Assembly: GCA_937881145.1 (NCBI GenBank) | Contig: CALGFL010000065.1 | Coordinates: 1 to 5,031 of the forward strand | Length of the DNA: 5,031 bases | Direction: 5' to 3' | Origin: an uncultured Bordetella sp. | GTDB lineage: Bacteria > Pseudomonadota > Gammaproteobacteria > Burkholderiales > Burkholderiaceae_B | Part shown: positions 1-5,031 of the stretch, in pieces | Position numbering within the stretch: the first letter of the stretch is position 1 | Layout of the letters: the number at the start of each line of letters is the position of its first letter | Made by a program: the position numbers and the translations under genes | The notes under the pieces: model-generated | The model's input: only the letters and a program-made list of their open reading frames with translations | The model's database searches: none | Told to the model about the DNA's origin: nothing

Positions 1-267
1 GCTCTTGGCAGCCTGGTCGACGGCTGCCTGGGTACGCTCGACGGAAAATTCATCCAGGTAAAGGGTCCGGCGGTGGAGATCGTCAGCCTCGCGGGCGAAG
101 TCCGTTCCCAGCCGGACGGCTCGCTGCGCGCCTCGCTGACCGGCGTCATCGCCGACCCCGAGGGCAACGTCTACGGCGGACCGTTCGTCGCGGGTGGCAA
201 CAATGTCTGCATGACCTTCGAAGTCACCCTGGAAGAGTGGCTGCCCGACCAGAAGGCCGCGGCATAA
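1..267 (+). CDS. PPC/DUF296-domain protein, C-terminal part (5' end outside window)
   Basis: Frame 1 is open from the first base to a TAA at 265-267, giving 88 visible residues. The in-frame GTG at 73 lies inside the domain and is not a credible start, so the gene begins left of the window. The visible part fits the second half of a PPC (DUF296) domain: a GSL segment near residues 3-5, the strand EIVSLAGEV at about 26-34, then DPEGNVYGGPFVAGG at about 53-67, which corresponds to the family's conserved G-x-V-x-GG turn, and a closing strand TFEVTLEEW. In plants the domain accompanies AT-hooks in DNA-binding proteins; the stand-alone bacterial members have no settled function. The histidines often seen before the GG turn are absent here. 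It is convergent with the PhzF-family gene, with 42 bp between the stop codons. Family assignment is fairly sure; function is unknown. Confidence 0.78.
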   Translation, partial: ALGSLVDGCLGTLDGKFIQVKGPAVEIVSLAGEVRSQPDGSLRASLTGVIADPEGNVYGGPFVAGGNNVCMTFEVTLEEWLPDQKAAA

Positions 268-271
268 GACG

Positions 272-301
272 CGCCTGCGAGCCCGCGGCGCAGCGCAGGC
301 G
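272..301. terminator. GC-rich hairpin between convergent genes, possible bidirectional terminator
   Basis: An 8-bp perfect stem (272-279 pairs with 294-301) encloses a 14-nt loop in the 42-bp gap between two convergent stop codons. The 11-mer GCGAGCCCGCG occurs twice, at 277-287 and 299-309, overlapping the stem. There is no T-tract on either strand, so this is not a canonical intrinsic terminator. The position argues for transcript-end function; the sequence alone does not prove it. Confidence 0.3.
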
Positions 302-309
302 AGCCCGCG

Positions 310-1182
310 TCAGGGCAGGCGGATCTCGCCCTTGCCCAGCGCGATGACCCGCCCGCCCACGCGTATCGTGCCGTCGGCATCCACGTCCAGATAAAGCGTG
401 CACGGCCGTCCGGCCTGCTCGCCCTGGCGCACGAGCACGCGGGCCGGCCGCTCATGGCCGCGCGCCAGCAGCCAGCCGCCCAGATTGGCGCAGGCCGAAC
501 CCGTGCCCGGATCCTCATCCACGCCGCCGCCCGCCTTGGTGAAGAAATAACGCGACAGCACCACGTCGCGCCCGTCCTGCTTTTCGCCGGTAAACGCAAA
601 CACATAAGCCGTCTTGCGCTCCAGGCTGCTGACCGGCCATTCGCCTATCCGGGCCGCATCCGGCCGCGCGCGGCGCACCGCATCGGCGGTCTTGACCGGC
701 ACCAGCAACTGGTCCGCCCCGGTGTCGACCCACAGCGGCTCGTCCACCAGATCGTCCGCCGACAGACCCAGCAGCGCCGCGATGTCGGCGGGCGATTGCC
801 CGGGCTGCTGCGTGCGCGGCGCGCCATCGATCGGCGGCACCAGCGTCCAGACATCGCCCTGCGCCCGCACCGGCACCAGGCCCGCGGCAAACTGCAGCGT
901 CAACGCATCGCCCAAGCCGCGGACCCCACGCACGACATGCGCGGTGCCCAATGTAGGATGCCCCGCGAAGCGCATCTCGTAGCCTGGCGTAAAGACGCGC
1001 ACCCGCGCATCGGTCTGATCGGACGGCAGCACGAAAGTCGTCTCGGAAAGATTGAACTGCACCGCCAGATTCTGCATGGCCGCATCGTCCATGCCGCGCG
1101 CGTCTTCGAACACGCATAGCGGATTGCCGCCGAAGGTCGATTCGGCGAAGACGTTGACCAGATGAAAGGTATAGGACGGCAT
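310..1182 (-). CDS. PhzF-family isomerase/epimerase-like protein
   Basis: This encodes 290 residues, the usual length for the PhzF/diaminopimelate-epimerase-fold family. Three family signatures are visible: NLSETTFV at 44-51, whose Glu47 matches the general acid/base glutamate of PhzF (Glu45 in the Pseudomonas enzyme); RVFTPGYEMRFAGHPTLGT at 62-80; and VDEDPGTGSA at 221-230. The ATG at 1180-1182 is preferred because family members begin with a strand like the PSYTFHLVNVF seen here, and an AAGAAG ribosome-binding site lies 5 nt upstream (1188-1193). A TTG 21 nt further upstream (1201-1203) is less likely. Members catalyse isomerisation or epimerisation of small metabolites; most outside phenazine clusters have no known substrate. 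No phenazine genes are visible here, so the gene is not called phzF. It sits 224 bp downstream of ftrD on the same strand, with its own apparent promoter, so it is probably transcribed separately from the iron genes. Confidence 0.9.
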   Translation of the reverse strand: MPSYTFHLVNVFAESTFGGNPLCVFEDARGMDDAAMQNLAVQFNLSETTFVLPSDQTDARVRVFTPGYEMRFAGHPTLGTAHVVRGVRGLGDALTLQFAAGLVPVRAQGDVWTLVPPIDGAPRTQQPGQSPADIAALLGLSADDLVDEPLWVDTGADQLLVPVKTADAVRRARPDAARIGEWPVSSLERKTAYVFAFTGEKQDGRDVVLSRYFFTKAGGGVDEDPGTGSACANLGGWLLARGHERPARVLVRQGEQAGRPCTLYLDVDADGTIRVGGRVIALGKGEIRLP

Positions 1183-1214
1183 GGCGGCTTCTTGAAAAAT
1201 CAACGAGGACTTGA

Positions 1215-1241
1215 TTTATACAAGAACGGCGATGTTCTTAA
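1215..1241 (-). promoter_or_regulatory. Possible promoter of the PhzF-family gene
   Basis: On the minus strand a TATAAA -10-like hexamer (1220 to 1215) lies 33 nt before the ATG. TTAAGA (1241 to 1236) is a 4/6 match to the -35 consensus, but the spacer is only 15 bp. This AT-rich patch in a GC-rich region, directly upstream of a gene start, is the main support. The poor spacing suggests either an activator-dependent promoter or an incorrectly chosen -35. Confidence 0.4.
1222..1239. promoter_or_regulatory. Perfect inverted repeat upstream of the PhzF-family gene, candidate operator
   Basis: AAGAAC (1222-1227) and GTTCTT (1234-1239) form a perfect 6-bp inverted repeat with a 6-bp spacer, starting one base upstream of the -10-like TATAAA. 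The 18-bp span and the half-site centre distance of 12 bp suit a dimeric helix-turn-helix regulator. No regulator gene is seen next to the target in this window, so the binding protein is unknown. Confidence 0.4.
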
Positions 1242-1282
1242 TGCGTTCGCCGCGTCTGAGGTGGGGGTAAGAGCACAGCTTG

Positions 1283-1348
1283 GAGGCCCCCGGAGCAATC
1301 CGAAGCGGAGCCCACCGGGCGAGCATCGGAATTGCGCAGGGCAGCCTC
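1283..1348. other. Nested hairpin element of unknown nature in the ftrD-PhzF gene gap
   Basis: Three nested complementary pairs share one axis: GAGGC 1283-1287 with GCCTC 1344-1348; GCAATCCGA 1295-1303 with TCGGAATTGC 1326-1335 (nine pairs with one bulged base); and GCCC 1310-1313 with GGGC 1317-1320 around a 3-nt loop. It can fold on either strand. No open reading frame with coding character covers it. It may be a dispersed intergenic repeat, an RNA structure at the end of the ftr transcript, or a leader element upstream of the PhzF-family gene promoter. No known RNA family was recognised. Confidence 0.4.
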
Positions 1349-1373
1349 GGCGGCTCAAGAACTCAAATACACC

Positions 1374-1389
1374 CTGAGCAAAAACTCAG
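1374..1389 (-). terminator. Weak hairpin just after ftrD, doubtful transcript end signal
   Basis: A 5-bp perfect stem (1374-1378 with 1385-1389) with a 6-nt loop begins 17 nt after the ftrD stop codon. Read on the minus strand, the T-run is in the loop rather than after the stem, so it is not a normal intrinsic terminator. It is recorded because it is the nearest structure to the end of the ftr operon. Confidence 0.2.
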
Positions 1390-1406
1390 CCCGAGAAAAA
1401 TCCAGC

Positions 1407-2804
1407 TCACCAAACCGCAAAAAACAAAACCCAAGCCGCCACGAACGGCCCCAACCCCGCCGCAAACACCAGCCAGGCCAGCCCGCGACGCCCAAGCCCC
1501 ACGGCCCGCTTGCCCAGCACCCGCCAGGCCAGGCGCAAAGACCACGCAATCGCCAGCGCAAGCAAAACAAAGCGAGCGGGATTCACCCACCCCGTTCCCA
1601 TGCCTTCGTGCTTGAGCAGCGTGATCGTCGTGGCCGACAGCCCCAGGAACACACCGATACCCGCGGCGGGAATGAGCGCCTGCGCCAGCGTATGCAAGCC
1701 CATGTAGCGGCTGGCCGCATCCCGCAAAGGCGCTACCGACGAGGCAATCCACAGAGCCAGATAAAGCGAGCCGCCCACCGCCGCCGCGGCGCCCAGGGCA
1801 AAGACCAGGATCAGGCCTCCGTCCAGCCAGGAGAACACATCGTTGACGCCGGGATAATGCGTCAAGATGAACCAAGGCGCGTTCTCGGCCAAGGGCCACA
1901 TGATGTTCTTGTCGATGAGCCACGTGGCAATGATCTGCTTCAGGCCCACGTACCAGGGGCTGGCGCTCCACAAAAAGGCACCCACGGCAATGCCCATCAG
2001 CCCCAGGCAGATCAGCGCCGTCTGCCAGGCATCGGCCTGGGCCACGTCGACGATTTCCGCTTCCGGCGAGCGCGGCGTCAGCGCGATGGCATCGCGATAG
2101 CCGCTGCAGCGGCCGCACATGTGGCAGGCGCTGCCGCCCTTCATATGGCGCAGCGGCACCAGCGGCGCGCAGTTGATGGACTGGATGCGGATCACGCGCT
2201 GCCCCGAGGACAGCGAATGGCGCCAGGCCTCTTCGCTGACCTTGTAGTGCCAGGGCGCCAGCTTGGCCAGGAGCGAGAACACGCCGTTGACCGGACACAG
2301 ATATTTGCACCAGACGCGCTTGCCGCGGCCGTAGTACCAGCCTATGCCGATCGCCGCGGCCGTCGAGCCGCCCAGCACGGCCAGCACGGCCCAGGGATAT
2401 TGATAGACGCTGACGAGCTGCCCATACACCGTGGTGAGCGCAAAAGCCACGAAAGGCCAGCCGCCCCAGCGCATCCATTTGGGGATGGCATGGCCGCGGC
2501 CGCGTTCGCTGGCCCATTCGGTGAGCATGCCTTCAGGGCAGAGCCAGCCGCACCAGGCGCGCCCGAGCAGCGGCATGGACACCAGCACGAAAGGCCACCA
2601 GATGCCCCAGAAGGCGAACTGCGCGGCGATGGTCAGATTGTTGAACATCGACGCCGCATTGCCCGGCAAGGGCAAAACCGCCGGAACGATCAGCAGGAAA
2701 AAATAAATGGCAACGATGCCCCACTGCAGCTTGCGCAGCAGCGAAGCGTGGTCGCGCAAAAAATCGGCGAAGCGGGCACTGGCGCGCCCGATTACGGCAG
2801 ACAT
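1407..2804 (-). CDS. ftrD: FtrD, membrane polyferredoxin of the ferrous iron uptake system
   Basis: This is a 465-residue membrane protein of the NapH-like polyferredoxin type. Hydrophobic segments are seen at about 28-46, 58-80, 116-136, 138-158, 260-280, 330-354, 373-392, 411-427 and 442-464. Two CxxxCP motifs (CGWLCP, Cys85 and Cys89; CKYLCP, Cys166 and Cys170) follow membrane segments, and a further cluster (Cys212, then CHMCGRC with Cys227, Cys230 and Cys233) lies in the loop after them. Eight cysteines could hold two [4Fe-4S] clusters. In the Bordetella model FtrD takes electrons released when ferrous iron is oxidised at the permease. The ATG at 2802-2804 is preferred: a GAGGG site (2813-2817) lies 8 nt upstream. 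A TTG at 2838-2840 would add 12 residues but has no such support. It is the last gene of the operon, 45 nt after ftrC. The C-terminal half beyond residue 250 has no motif recognised. Confidence 0.9.
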   Translation of the reverse strand: MSAVIGRASARFADFLRDHASLLRKLQWGIVAIYFFLLIVPAVLPLPGNAASMFNNLTIAAQFAFWGIWWPFVLVSMPLLGRAWCGWLCPEGMLTEWASERGRGHAIPKWMRWGGWPFVAFALTTVYGQLVSVYQYPWAVLAVLGGSTAAAIGIGWYYGRGKRVWCKYLCPVNGVFSLLAKLAPWHYKVSEEAWRHSLSSGQRVIRIQSINCAPLVPLRHMKGGSACHMCGRCSGYRDAIALTPRSPEAEIVDVAQADAWQTALICLGLMGIAVGAFLWSASPWYVGLKQIIATWLIDKNIMWPLAENAPWFILTHYPGVNDVFSWLDGGLILVFALGAAAAVGGSLYLALWIASSVAPLRDAASRYMGLHTLAQALIPAAGIGVFLGLSATTITLLKHEGMGTGWVNPARFVLLALAIAWSLRLAWRVLGKRAVGLGRRGLAWLVFAAGLGPFVAAWVLFFAVW

Positions 2805-2849
2805 GGATTCGGCCCTCGCAGCCTGTGCCGCATGTGGCAAGAAAAGGGT

Positions 2850-3704
2850 CTATTGAACCGTCCGCGCAGCCAACGCCTGCGATGGGCGGCCCACGCGGCG
2901 CAGCAGTGTCCAGACCACCAGCCAATAGGCGATCCAGCACAGCAGCGAGCTCAAAGCCGGATAAGCGCGATAGCCCGCGAAATCGGCCAGTATCTTGCCC
3001 AGGCCGGCGCAATCGCTCAGCAGCCAGGAACTATCCCAGACCGGATCCATCAGCGTGGGCATCACGCCCAGCGAGATGAGGTGATCCAGGCCGCCCACCA
3101 GCAAAGAGCCGGCCAGCAGCAACAGCAGGATTTCTGTCAGTTTGAAAAAGCGCCGCCAGGTGATGAGCTTGCCGCCCAGCTGGAGCAGCCAGAAGGTGAG
3201 TACCGCCGCGGCAAAGCCGGCCACCCCGCCCAGGAGCAGTCTCGCCACGGATTGCGAACCGTTGCCGGCGCTGGCCGCCGAGACCGTGCCATACAGGAAC
3301 ACCACCGTCTCGCTGCCCTCGCGCGCCACCGAGATCGCCACCAGGGCGAACAGACCCCACCAGTTGTCGTTGGCGATCGAAGTCCTGGCGCCGCTTTCCA
3401 GCTCGCTCTTGAGCGTGCGTCCACGGCTTTTCATCCACAACACCATCTGGACCACCAGCAGGCAGGCCGCCAGCGACATGATGCCCTGGAACCACTCCTG
3501 TCCCGTGTCGCTCAGCCATTCGGAGATGCCCAGCAGCACAAGCGCCAGGGCGCCGGCCAGGGCCAGGCCGCCCGCCACGCCGCCCCACAGATAAGGCAGG
3601 CCGCGGCGCCCCTGCGGGCTGGCCTTGAGCCAGGAATACAGAATGCCCACGACCAGCAGGGCTTCGACGCATTCGCGCCAGACGATGAAAAGGACCTGTT
3701 CCAT
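2850..3704 (-). CDS. ftrC: FtrC, FTR1-family inner-membrane iron permease
   Basis: This encodes 284 residues, the normal size for bacterial FTR1/EfeU-type permeases. The protein is largely hydrophobic, with segments at about 4-24, 40-60, 73-91, 115-127, 153-175, 190-206 and 250-268, consistent with seven membrane passes. The two iron-passage REXXE motifs are present: RECVE at 10-14 in the first helix and REGSE at 128-132 in the fourth. Family members import ferric iron produced by a coupled oxidation step; here the partners are FtrA, FtrB and FtrD. The ATG at 3702-3704 lies 16 nt after the ftrB stop. The short gap contains no convincing Shine-Dalgarno sequence (only a weak GACGG), so translation is probably coupled to ftrB. 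The start is supported by the first REXXE motif sitting at the usual distance from the N-terminus. Confidence 0.94.
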   Translation of the reverse strand: MEQVLFIVWRECVEALLVVGILYSWLKASPQGRRGLPYLWGGVAGGLALAGALALVLLGISEWLSDTGQEWFQGIMSLAACLLVVQMVLWMKSRGRTLKSELESGARTSIANDNWWGLFALVAISVAREGSETVVFLYGTVSAASAGNGSQSVARLLLGGVAGFAAAVLTFWLLQLGGKLITWRRFFKLTEILLLLLAGSLLVGGLDHLISLGVMPTLMDPVWDSSWLLSDCAGLGKILADFAGYRAYPALSSLLCWIAYWLVVWTLLRRVGRPSQALAARTVQ

Positions 3705-3720
3705 ACACGCAACCGTCGAG

Positions 3721-4053
3721 TTATTTGACCACCAAGGTGCCTTTCACATTGGAATGAAAGTCATCGAAGAACGGATATTCCCCAGGCCGCGAGATGGTGA
3801 TGACGACGAAGGACTGCACCCCCGGGCCCAGCACTTTTTCCTTGCGCAGCGGAATGCTTTCGAATTCCACCGGCTCCTTGCTGGCGTTGATCAGATTGAT
3901 CTTGAAACGGCCGGCCGGCACTTGCAGGCGCGCCGGCTCGAACGTGCCGTCGGGCTTGAAGGTGAGAGTGAAAGTAGGAAGGTCTTCGGCCTGGACCGCG
4001 CCCATGGCCAGGAGCCCTGCCGCCAGCAATAATCCCGCAAACCCGCGGCGCAT
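3721..4053 (-). CDS. ftrB: FtrB, periplasmic cupredoxin-like protein of the iron system
   Basis: This encodes 110 residues. A signal peptide is clear: MRR, a hydrophobic core to about residue 18, and a likely cut after AVQA (residue 22). The mature 88 residues read as a cupredoxin-fold beta sandwich: FEPARLQVPAGRFKINLIN at 38-56, EFESIPLRKEKVL at 63-75, and GEYPFFDDFH at 91-100. The mature protein has no cysteine and no methionine and only one histidine (His100), so a type-1 copper centre cannot form; acidic residues (Glu63, Glu65, Glu72, Asp97, Asp98) with His100 are the plausible metal ligands. The Bordetella model gives FtrB a role in oxidising ferrous iron; that is inferred here from the operon. 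The frame is open further upstream, but that overlaps ftrA; the ATG at 4051-4053, followed directly by the signal peptide, is the start. It lies 2 nt after the ftrA stop, with AAGG/GGCGGG purines upstream inside ftrA. Confidence 0.92.
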   Translation of the reverse strand: MRRGFAGLLLAAGLLAMGAVQAEDLPTFTLTFKPDGTFEPARLQVPAGRFKINLINASKEPVEFESIPLRKEKVLGPGVQSFVVITISRPGEYPFFDDFHSNVKGTLVVK

Positions 4054-4055
4054 GA

Positions 4056-4610
4056 TCAATACCCGCCTTTCTTGCCGACGCCCGCGTAGGCAAAGTCGTA
4101 TTCGAGATGGACGGGCGTGAACCACGGACCCACGCCGGTTTCCTTGTCGACGTGGCGGCCGAAATGGTTCATGGGGTCCGCCGTGGGCGGCTGCACGTCC
4201 ACCTTGAGGTGGTACTTGCCCGGGCCTTCGAGCTTGACGTTGTCGCCGTAGTGCGGGCCGTCGTTGGCCACCATGGGCATGAGCATGCCCTTGATCACCT
4301 TGCCGCTGCCGGCCTTCTGCAGTTCGTAGTGAACCACCAGGTAGGGCATCCACTCGCCTTCGGGGAAACCGGTCGGGTTGTTGGCGATGGCGTGGATGTC
4401 GGTCTCGAGGTGGATGTCGGAATCCTTGGCCGCGCGCATGACGTTGGGCGGATCCATCTCGATCGGCTGCAGATAGACGGCGCCGATTTCCATGCCGCCT
4501 TGCTGGACCGGCTTGCCGATCGGATATTCAGCCGCGCTGGCGACGCCGGCAAGACTCAGACTCAGGCTCAAGCCCAACAGGCCCGCCAGGGCCAGATTAC
4601 GTTTGCTCAT
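4056..4610 (-). CDS. ftrA: FtrA, P19-like periplasmic iron-binding protein
   Basis: This encodes 184 residues with a signal peptide: MSKR, a hydrophobic Leu/Ser-rich core, and a likely cut after ASA at about residue 26. The mature part matches the P19/FetP/Tp34 family (iron transport family). Putative metal ligands are His67 and Glu69 in DIHLETDIHA, Met113 in MLMPM, His120 in GPHYGDNVKL, and His153 in HFGRHVDKETG. From Glu69 to Met113 is 44 residues and to His120 a further 7, the same spacing as the copper site recalled for Campylobacter P19 (Glu44, Met88, His95). Family members are dimeric periplasmic proteins that bind copper and iron and feed an FTR1 permease. The ATG at 4608-4610 has AAGGAAG (4617-4623) 6 nt upstream. 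It is the first gene of the operon and its stop is 2 nt before ftrB. Confidence 0.94.
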   Translation of the reverse strand: MSKRNLALAGLLGLSLSLSLAGVASAAEYPIGKPVQQGGMEIGAVYLQPIEMDPPNVMRAAKDSDIHLETDIHAIANNPTGFPEGEWMPYLVVHYELQKAGSGKVIKGMLMPMVANDGPHYGDNVKLEGPGKYHLKVDVQPPTADPMNHFGRHVDKETGVGPWFTPVHLEYDFAYAGVGKKGGY

Positions 4611-4656
4611 CTACGGCTTCCTTGTTGTCTACGGAAAACGAATTTGGTTGTTGTAT

Positions 4657-4685
4657 TTTATATTAAAAATAAGAACGGTTTTCAT
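4657..4685 (-). promoter_or_regulatory. Predicted ftrABCD promoter
   Basis: On the minus strand ATGAAA (4685 to 4680, four of six bases matching the -35 consensus) and TATAAA (4662 to 4657, five of six matching -10) are separated by 17 bp, the ideal spacing. This would start transcription at about 4650, giving a leader of about 40 nt before ftrA. The block 4651-4672 is far more AT-rich than its surroundings, which supports the call. Confidence 0.6.
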
Positions 4686-4686
4686 T
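4668..4686. promoter_or_regulatory. Fur-like imperfect palindrome over the ftrA promoter
   Basis: Nine bases at 4668-4676 (AATAAGAAC), one central base, and nine bases at 4678-4686 (GTTTTCATT) form a 9-1-9 palindrome with 7 of 9 pairs. This is the layout of a Fur box, but it matches only about 9 of 19 bases of the classical enteric consensus. It covers the predicted -35 and part of the spacer, where a bound repressor would block RNA polymerase. Iron repression, and increased activity at low pH, are reported for Bordetella ftrABCD; binding of Fur to this particular site is an inference. Confidence 0.42.
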
Positions 4687-4725
4687 GCCTATTAGATAAA
4701 GAGGGTTTCTTCAGGCAGGCGCGCC

Positions 4726-4752
4726 AAAAAGAAAGGGGCTGAACGCCCCTTT
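4726..4752 (-). terminator. Intrinsic terminator after phaR
   Basis: AAAGGGGC (4732-4739) and GCCCCTTT (4745-4752) form an 8-bp perfect stem with a 5-nt loop. Read on the minus strand the stem is followed by a T-rich run (TTTCTTTTT, 4734 to 4726), the standard layout. It lies 30 nt past the phaR stop and ends before the ftrA promoter, so ftrABCD is transcribed independently of phaR. Confidence 0.88.
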
Positions 4753-4782
4753 GCTGCTTGCCGATGAACCGACCCGGTCCCG

Positions 4783-5031
4783 CTATTTGCGGCCCCCTTG
4801 CGGGCCACCCGGGGCAGGCCCCCCGGGAGTAAAGGGAAAGCCCGAGAACATGGAGCGGGTCTGGTCTTGCATCTGGTCCTGCATCTGCGTGAACAGGTTT
4901 TTGCTCTGGTCGATATAGTTGTTGAGCATGTTCTGCAGTGCCGGGGTCTGGCCGCTCATGAGCTGCGCCCAGGCTTCGGGGCCCAGATTGCTGCCGTACA
5001 GGCCCTTGGACTGATCGGCGAAGCGTTCCTG
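4783..5031 (-). CDS. phaR: PhaR, polyhydroxyalkanoate synthesis regulator, C-terminal part (5' end outside window)
   Basis: The frame is open from the right edge to a TAG at 4783-4785, giving 82 residues. The visible part resembles the end of betaproteobacterial PhaR: ALQNMLNNYIDQSKNLF is the PHB-accumulation regulatory domain pattern, followed by a glutamine-rich helix (QMQDQMQDQTRSMF), FPF, and a Gly/Pro-rich tail ending GGRK. An earlier copy of the same kind of segment (GSNLGPEAWAQLMSG) precedes it. PhaR proteins bind DNA with an N-terminal domain, which is not in the window, and respond to polymer granules, repressing phasin and other storage genes. A phasin is the alternative reading, but the NYxxQSKNLFxQMQxQM pattern and the FPF-Gly/Pro end favour PhaR. 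A strong terminator follows. Confidence 0.82.
   Translation of the reverse strand, partial: QERFADQSKGLYGSNLGPEAWAQLMSGQTPALQNMLNNYIDQSKNLFTQMQDQMQDQTRSMFSGFPFTPGGPAPGGPQGGRK

Noticed and set aside
454..1119. A 221-codon plus-strand open frame opposite the PhzF-family gene
   Set aside because: The translation is Arg/His/Gln-rich with no family resemblance, while the minus strand shows all PhzF signatures with the catalytic residue.
1183..1406. A tRNA or known riboswitch in the gap before the PhzF-family gene
   Set aside because: The paired segments do not form a cloverleaf, there is no T-loop sequence, and no riboswitch core was recognised.
1363..2517. A 384-codon minus-strand open frame overlapping ftrD in another frame
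   Set aside because: It is a frame-shadow of ftrD; it lacks the membrane and cysteine pattern, and the ftrD frame has a good ribosome-binding site.
2831..2840. Upstream TTG start for ftrD adding 12 residues
   Set aside because: The ATG at 2802-2804 has a well-placed GAGGG, and the extra residues (PHAAQAARAES) look like untranslated spacer.
1332..3728. A 798-codon open frame on the plus strand, opposite ftrD and ftrC
   Set aside because: It lies antisense to two well-recognised membrane proteins, and its translation is a low-complexity mix rich in Gln, His, Arg, Ala and Pro with no recognisable domain. Long antisense frames are expected in high-GC DNA.
4107..4742. A 211-codon plus-strand open frame opposite ftrA that also crosses the ftrA promoter and a terminator
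   Set aside because: It runs through the AT-rich promoter and the phaR terminator, and the opposite strand encodes a clear P19-like protein with signal peptide and ligands.
1..5031. CRISPR array, insertion sequence, integrase or phage genes
   Set aside because: No regularly spaced repeats, terminal inverted repeats flanking a transposase, or mobile-element proteins are visible; the gene content is ordinary chromosomal.

Overview
The window is a high-GC stretch of a proteobacterial chromosome. It most resembles Alcaligenaceae (the Bordetella/Achromobacter group): the order phaR, four-gene ferrous iron system, PhzF-family enzyme, PPC/DUF296 protein fits a betaproteobacterium, and the four iron genes match the Bordetella ftrABCD type. 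This placement comes from recognising protein families by eye, not from a database comparison.

Layout from left to right: (1) positions 1-267, plus strand, the C-terminal end of a PPC/DUF296-domain protein whose start lies outside the window; (2) a 42-bp convergent gap with a GC-rich hairpin; (3) positions 310-1182, minus strand, a complete PhzF-family isomerase/epimerase-like enzyme; (4) a 224-bp intergenic region at 1183-1406 holding a probable promoter with a perfect inverted repeat and a nested hairpin element of unknown nature; (5) positions 1407-4610, minus strand, a compact operon read right to left as ftrA, ftrB, ftrC, ftrD; (6) a 172-bp intergenic region at 4611-4782 with an AT-rich promoter, a Fur-like palindrome overlapping it, and a strong intrinsic terminator for the gene to the right; (7) positions 4783-5031, minus strand, the C-terminal end of PhaR, the polyhydroxyalkanoate regulator.

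The operon encodes a complete Ftr-type iron uptake system. FtrA is a P19-like periplasmic metal-binding protein, FtrB a small periplasmic cupredoxin-fold protein, FtrC an FTR1-family permease with two REXXE motifs, and FtrD a membrane polyferredoxin. The published Bordetella model is that ferrous iron is bound in the periplasm, oxidised, moved inward by FtrC, and the electrons are taken up through FtrD. The gaps between genes are 2, 16 and 45 nt, so one transcript from the promoter near 4660 is likely. The terminator after phaR separates the operon from the polymer-storage gene upstream.

No wholly new system is visible. The points most worth checking are the absence of any classical copper ligand set in FtrB, the palindrome over the ftrA promoter, the nested hairpin element at 1283-1348, and the inverted repeat in front of the PhzF-family gene.
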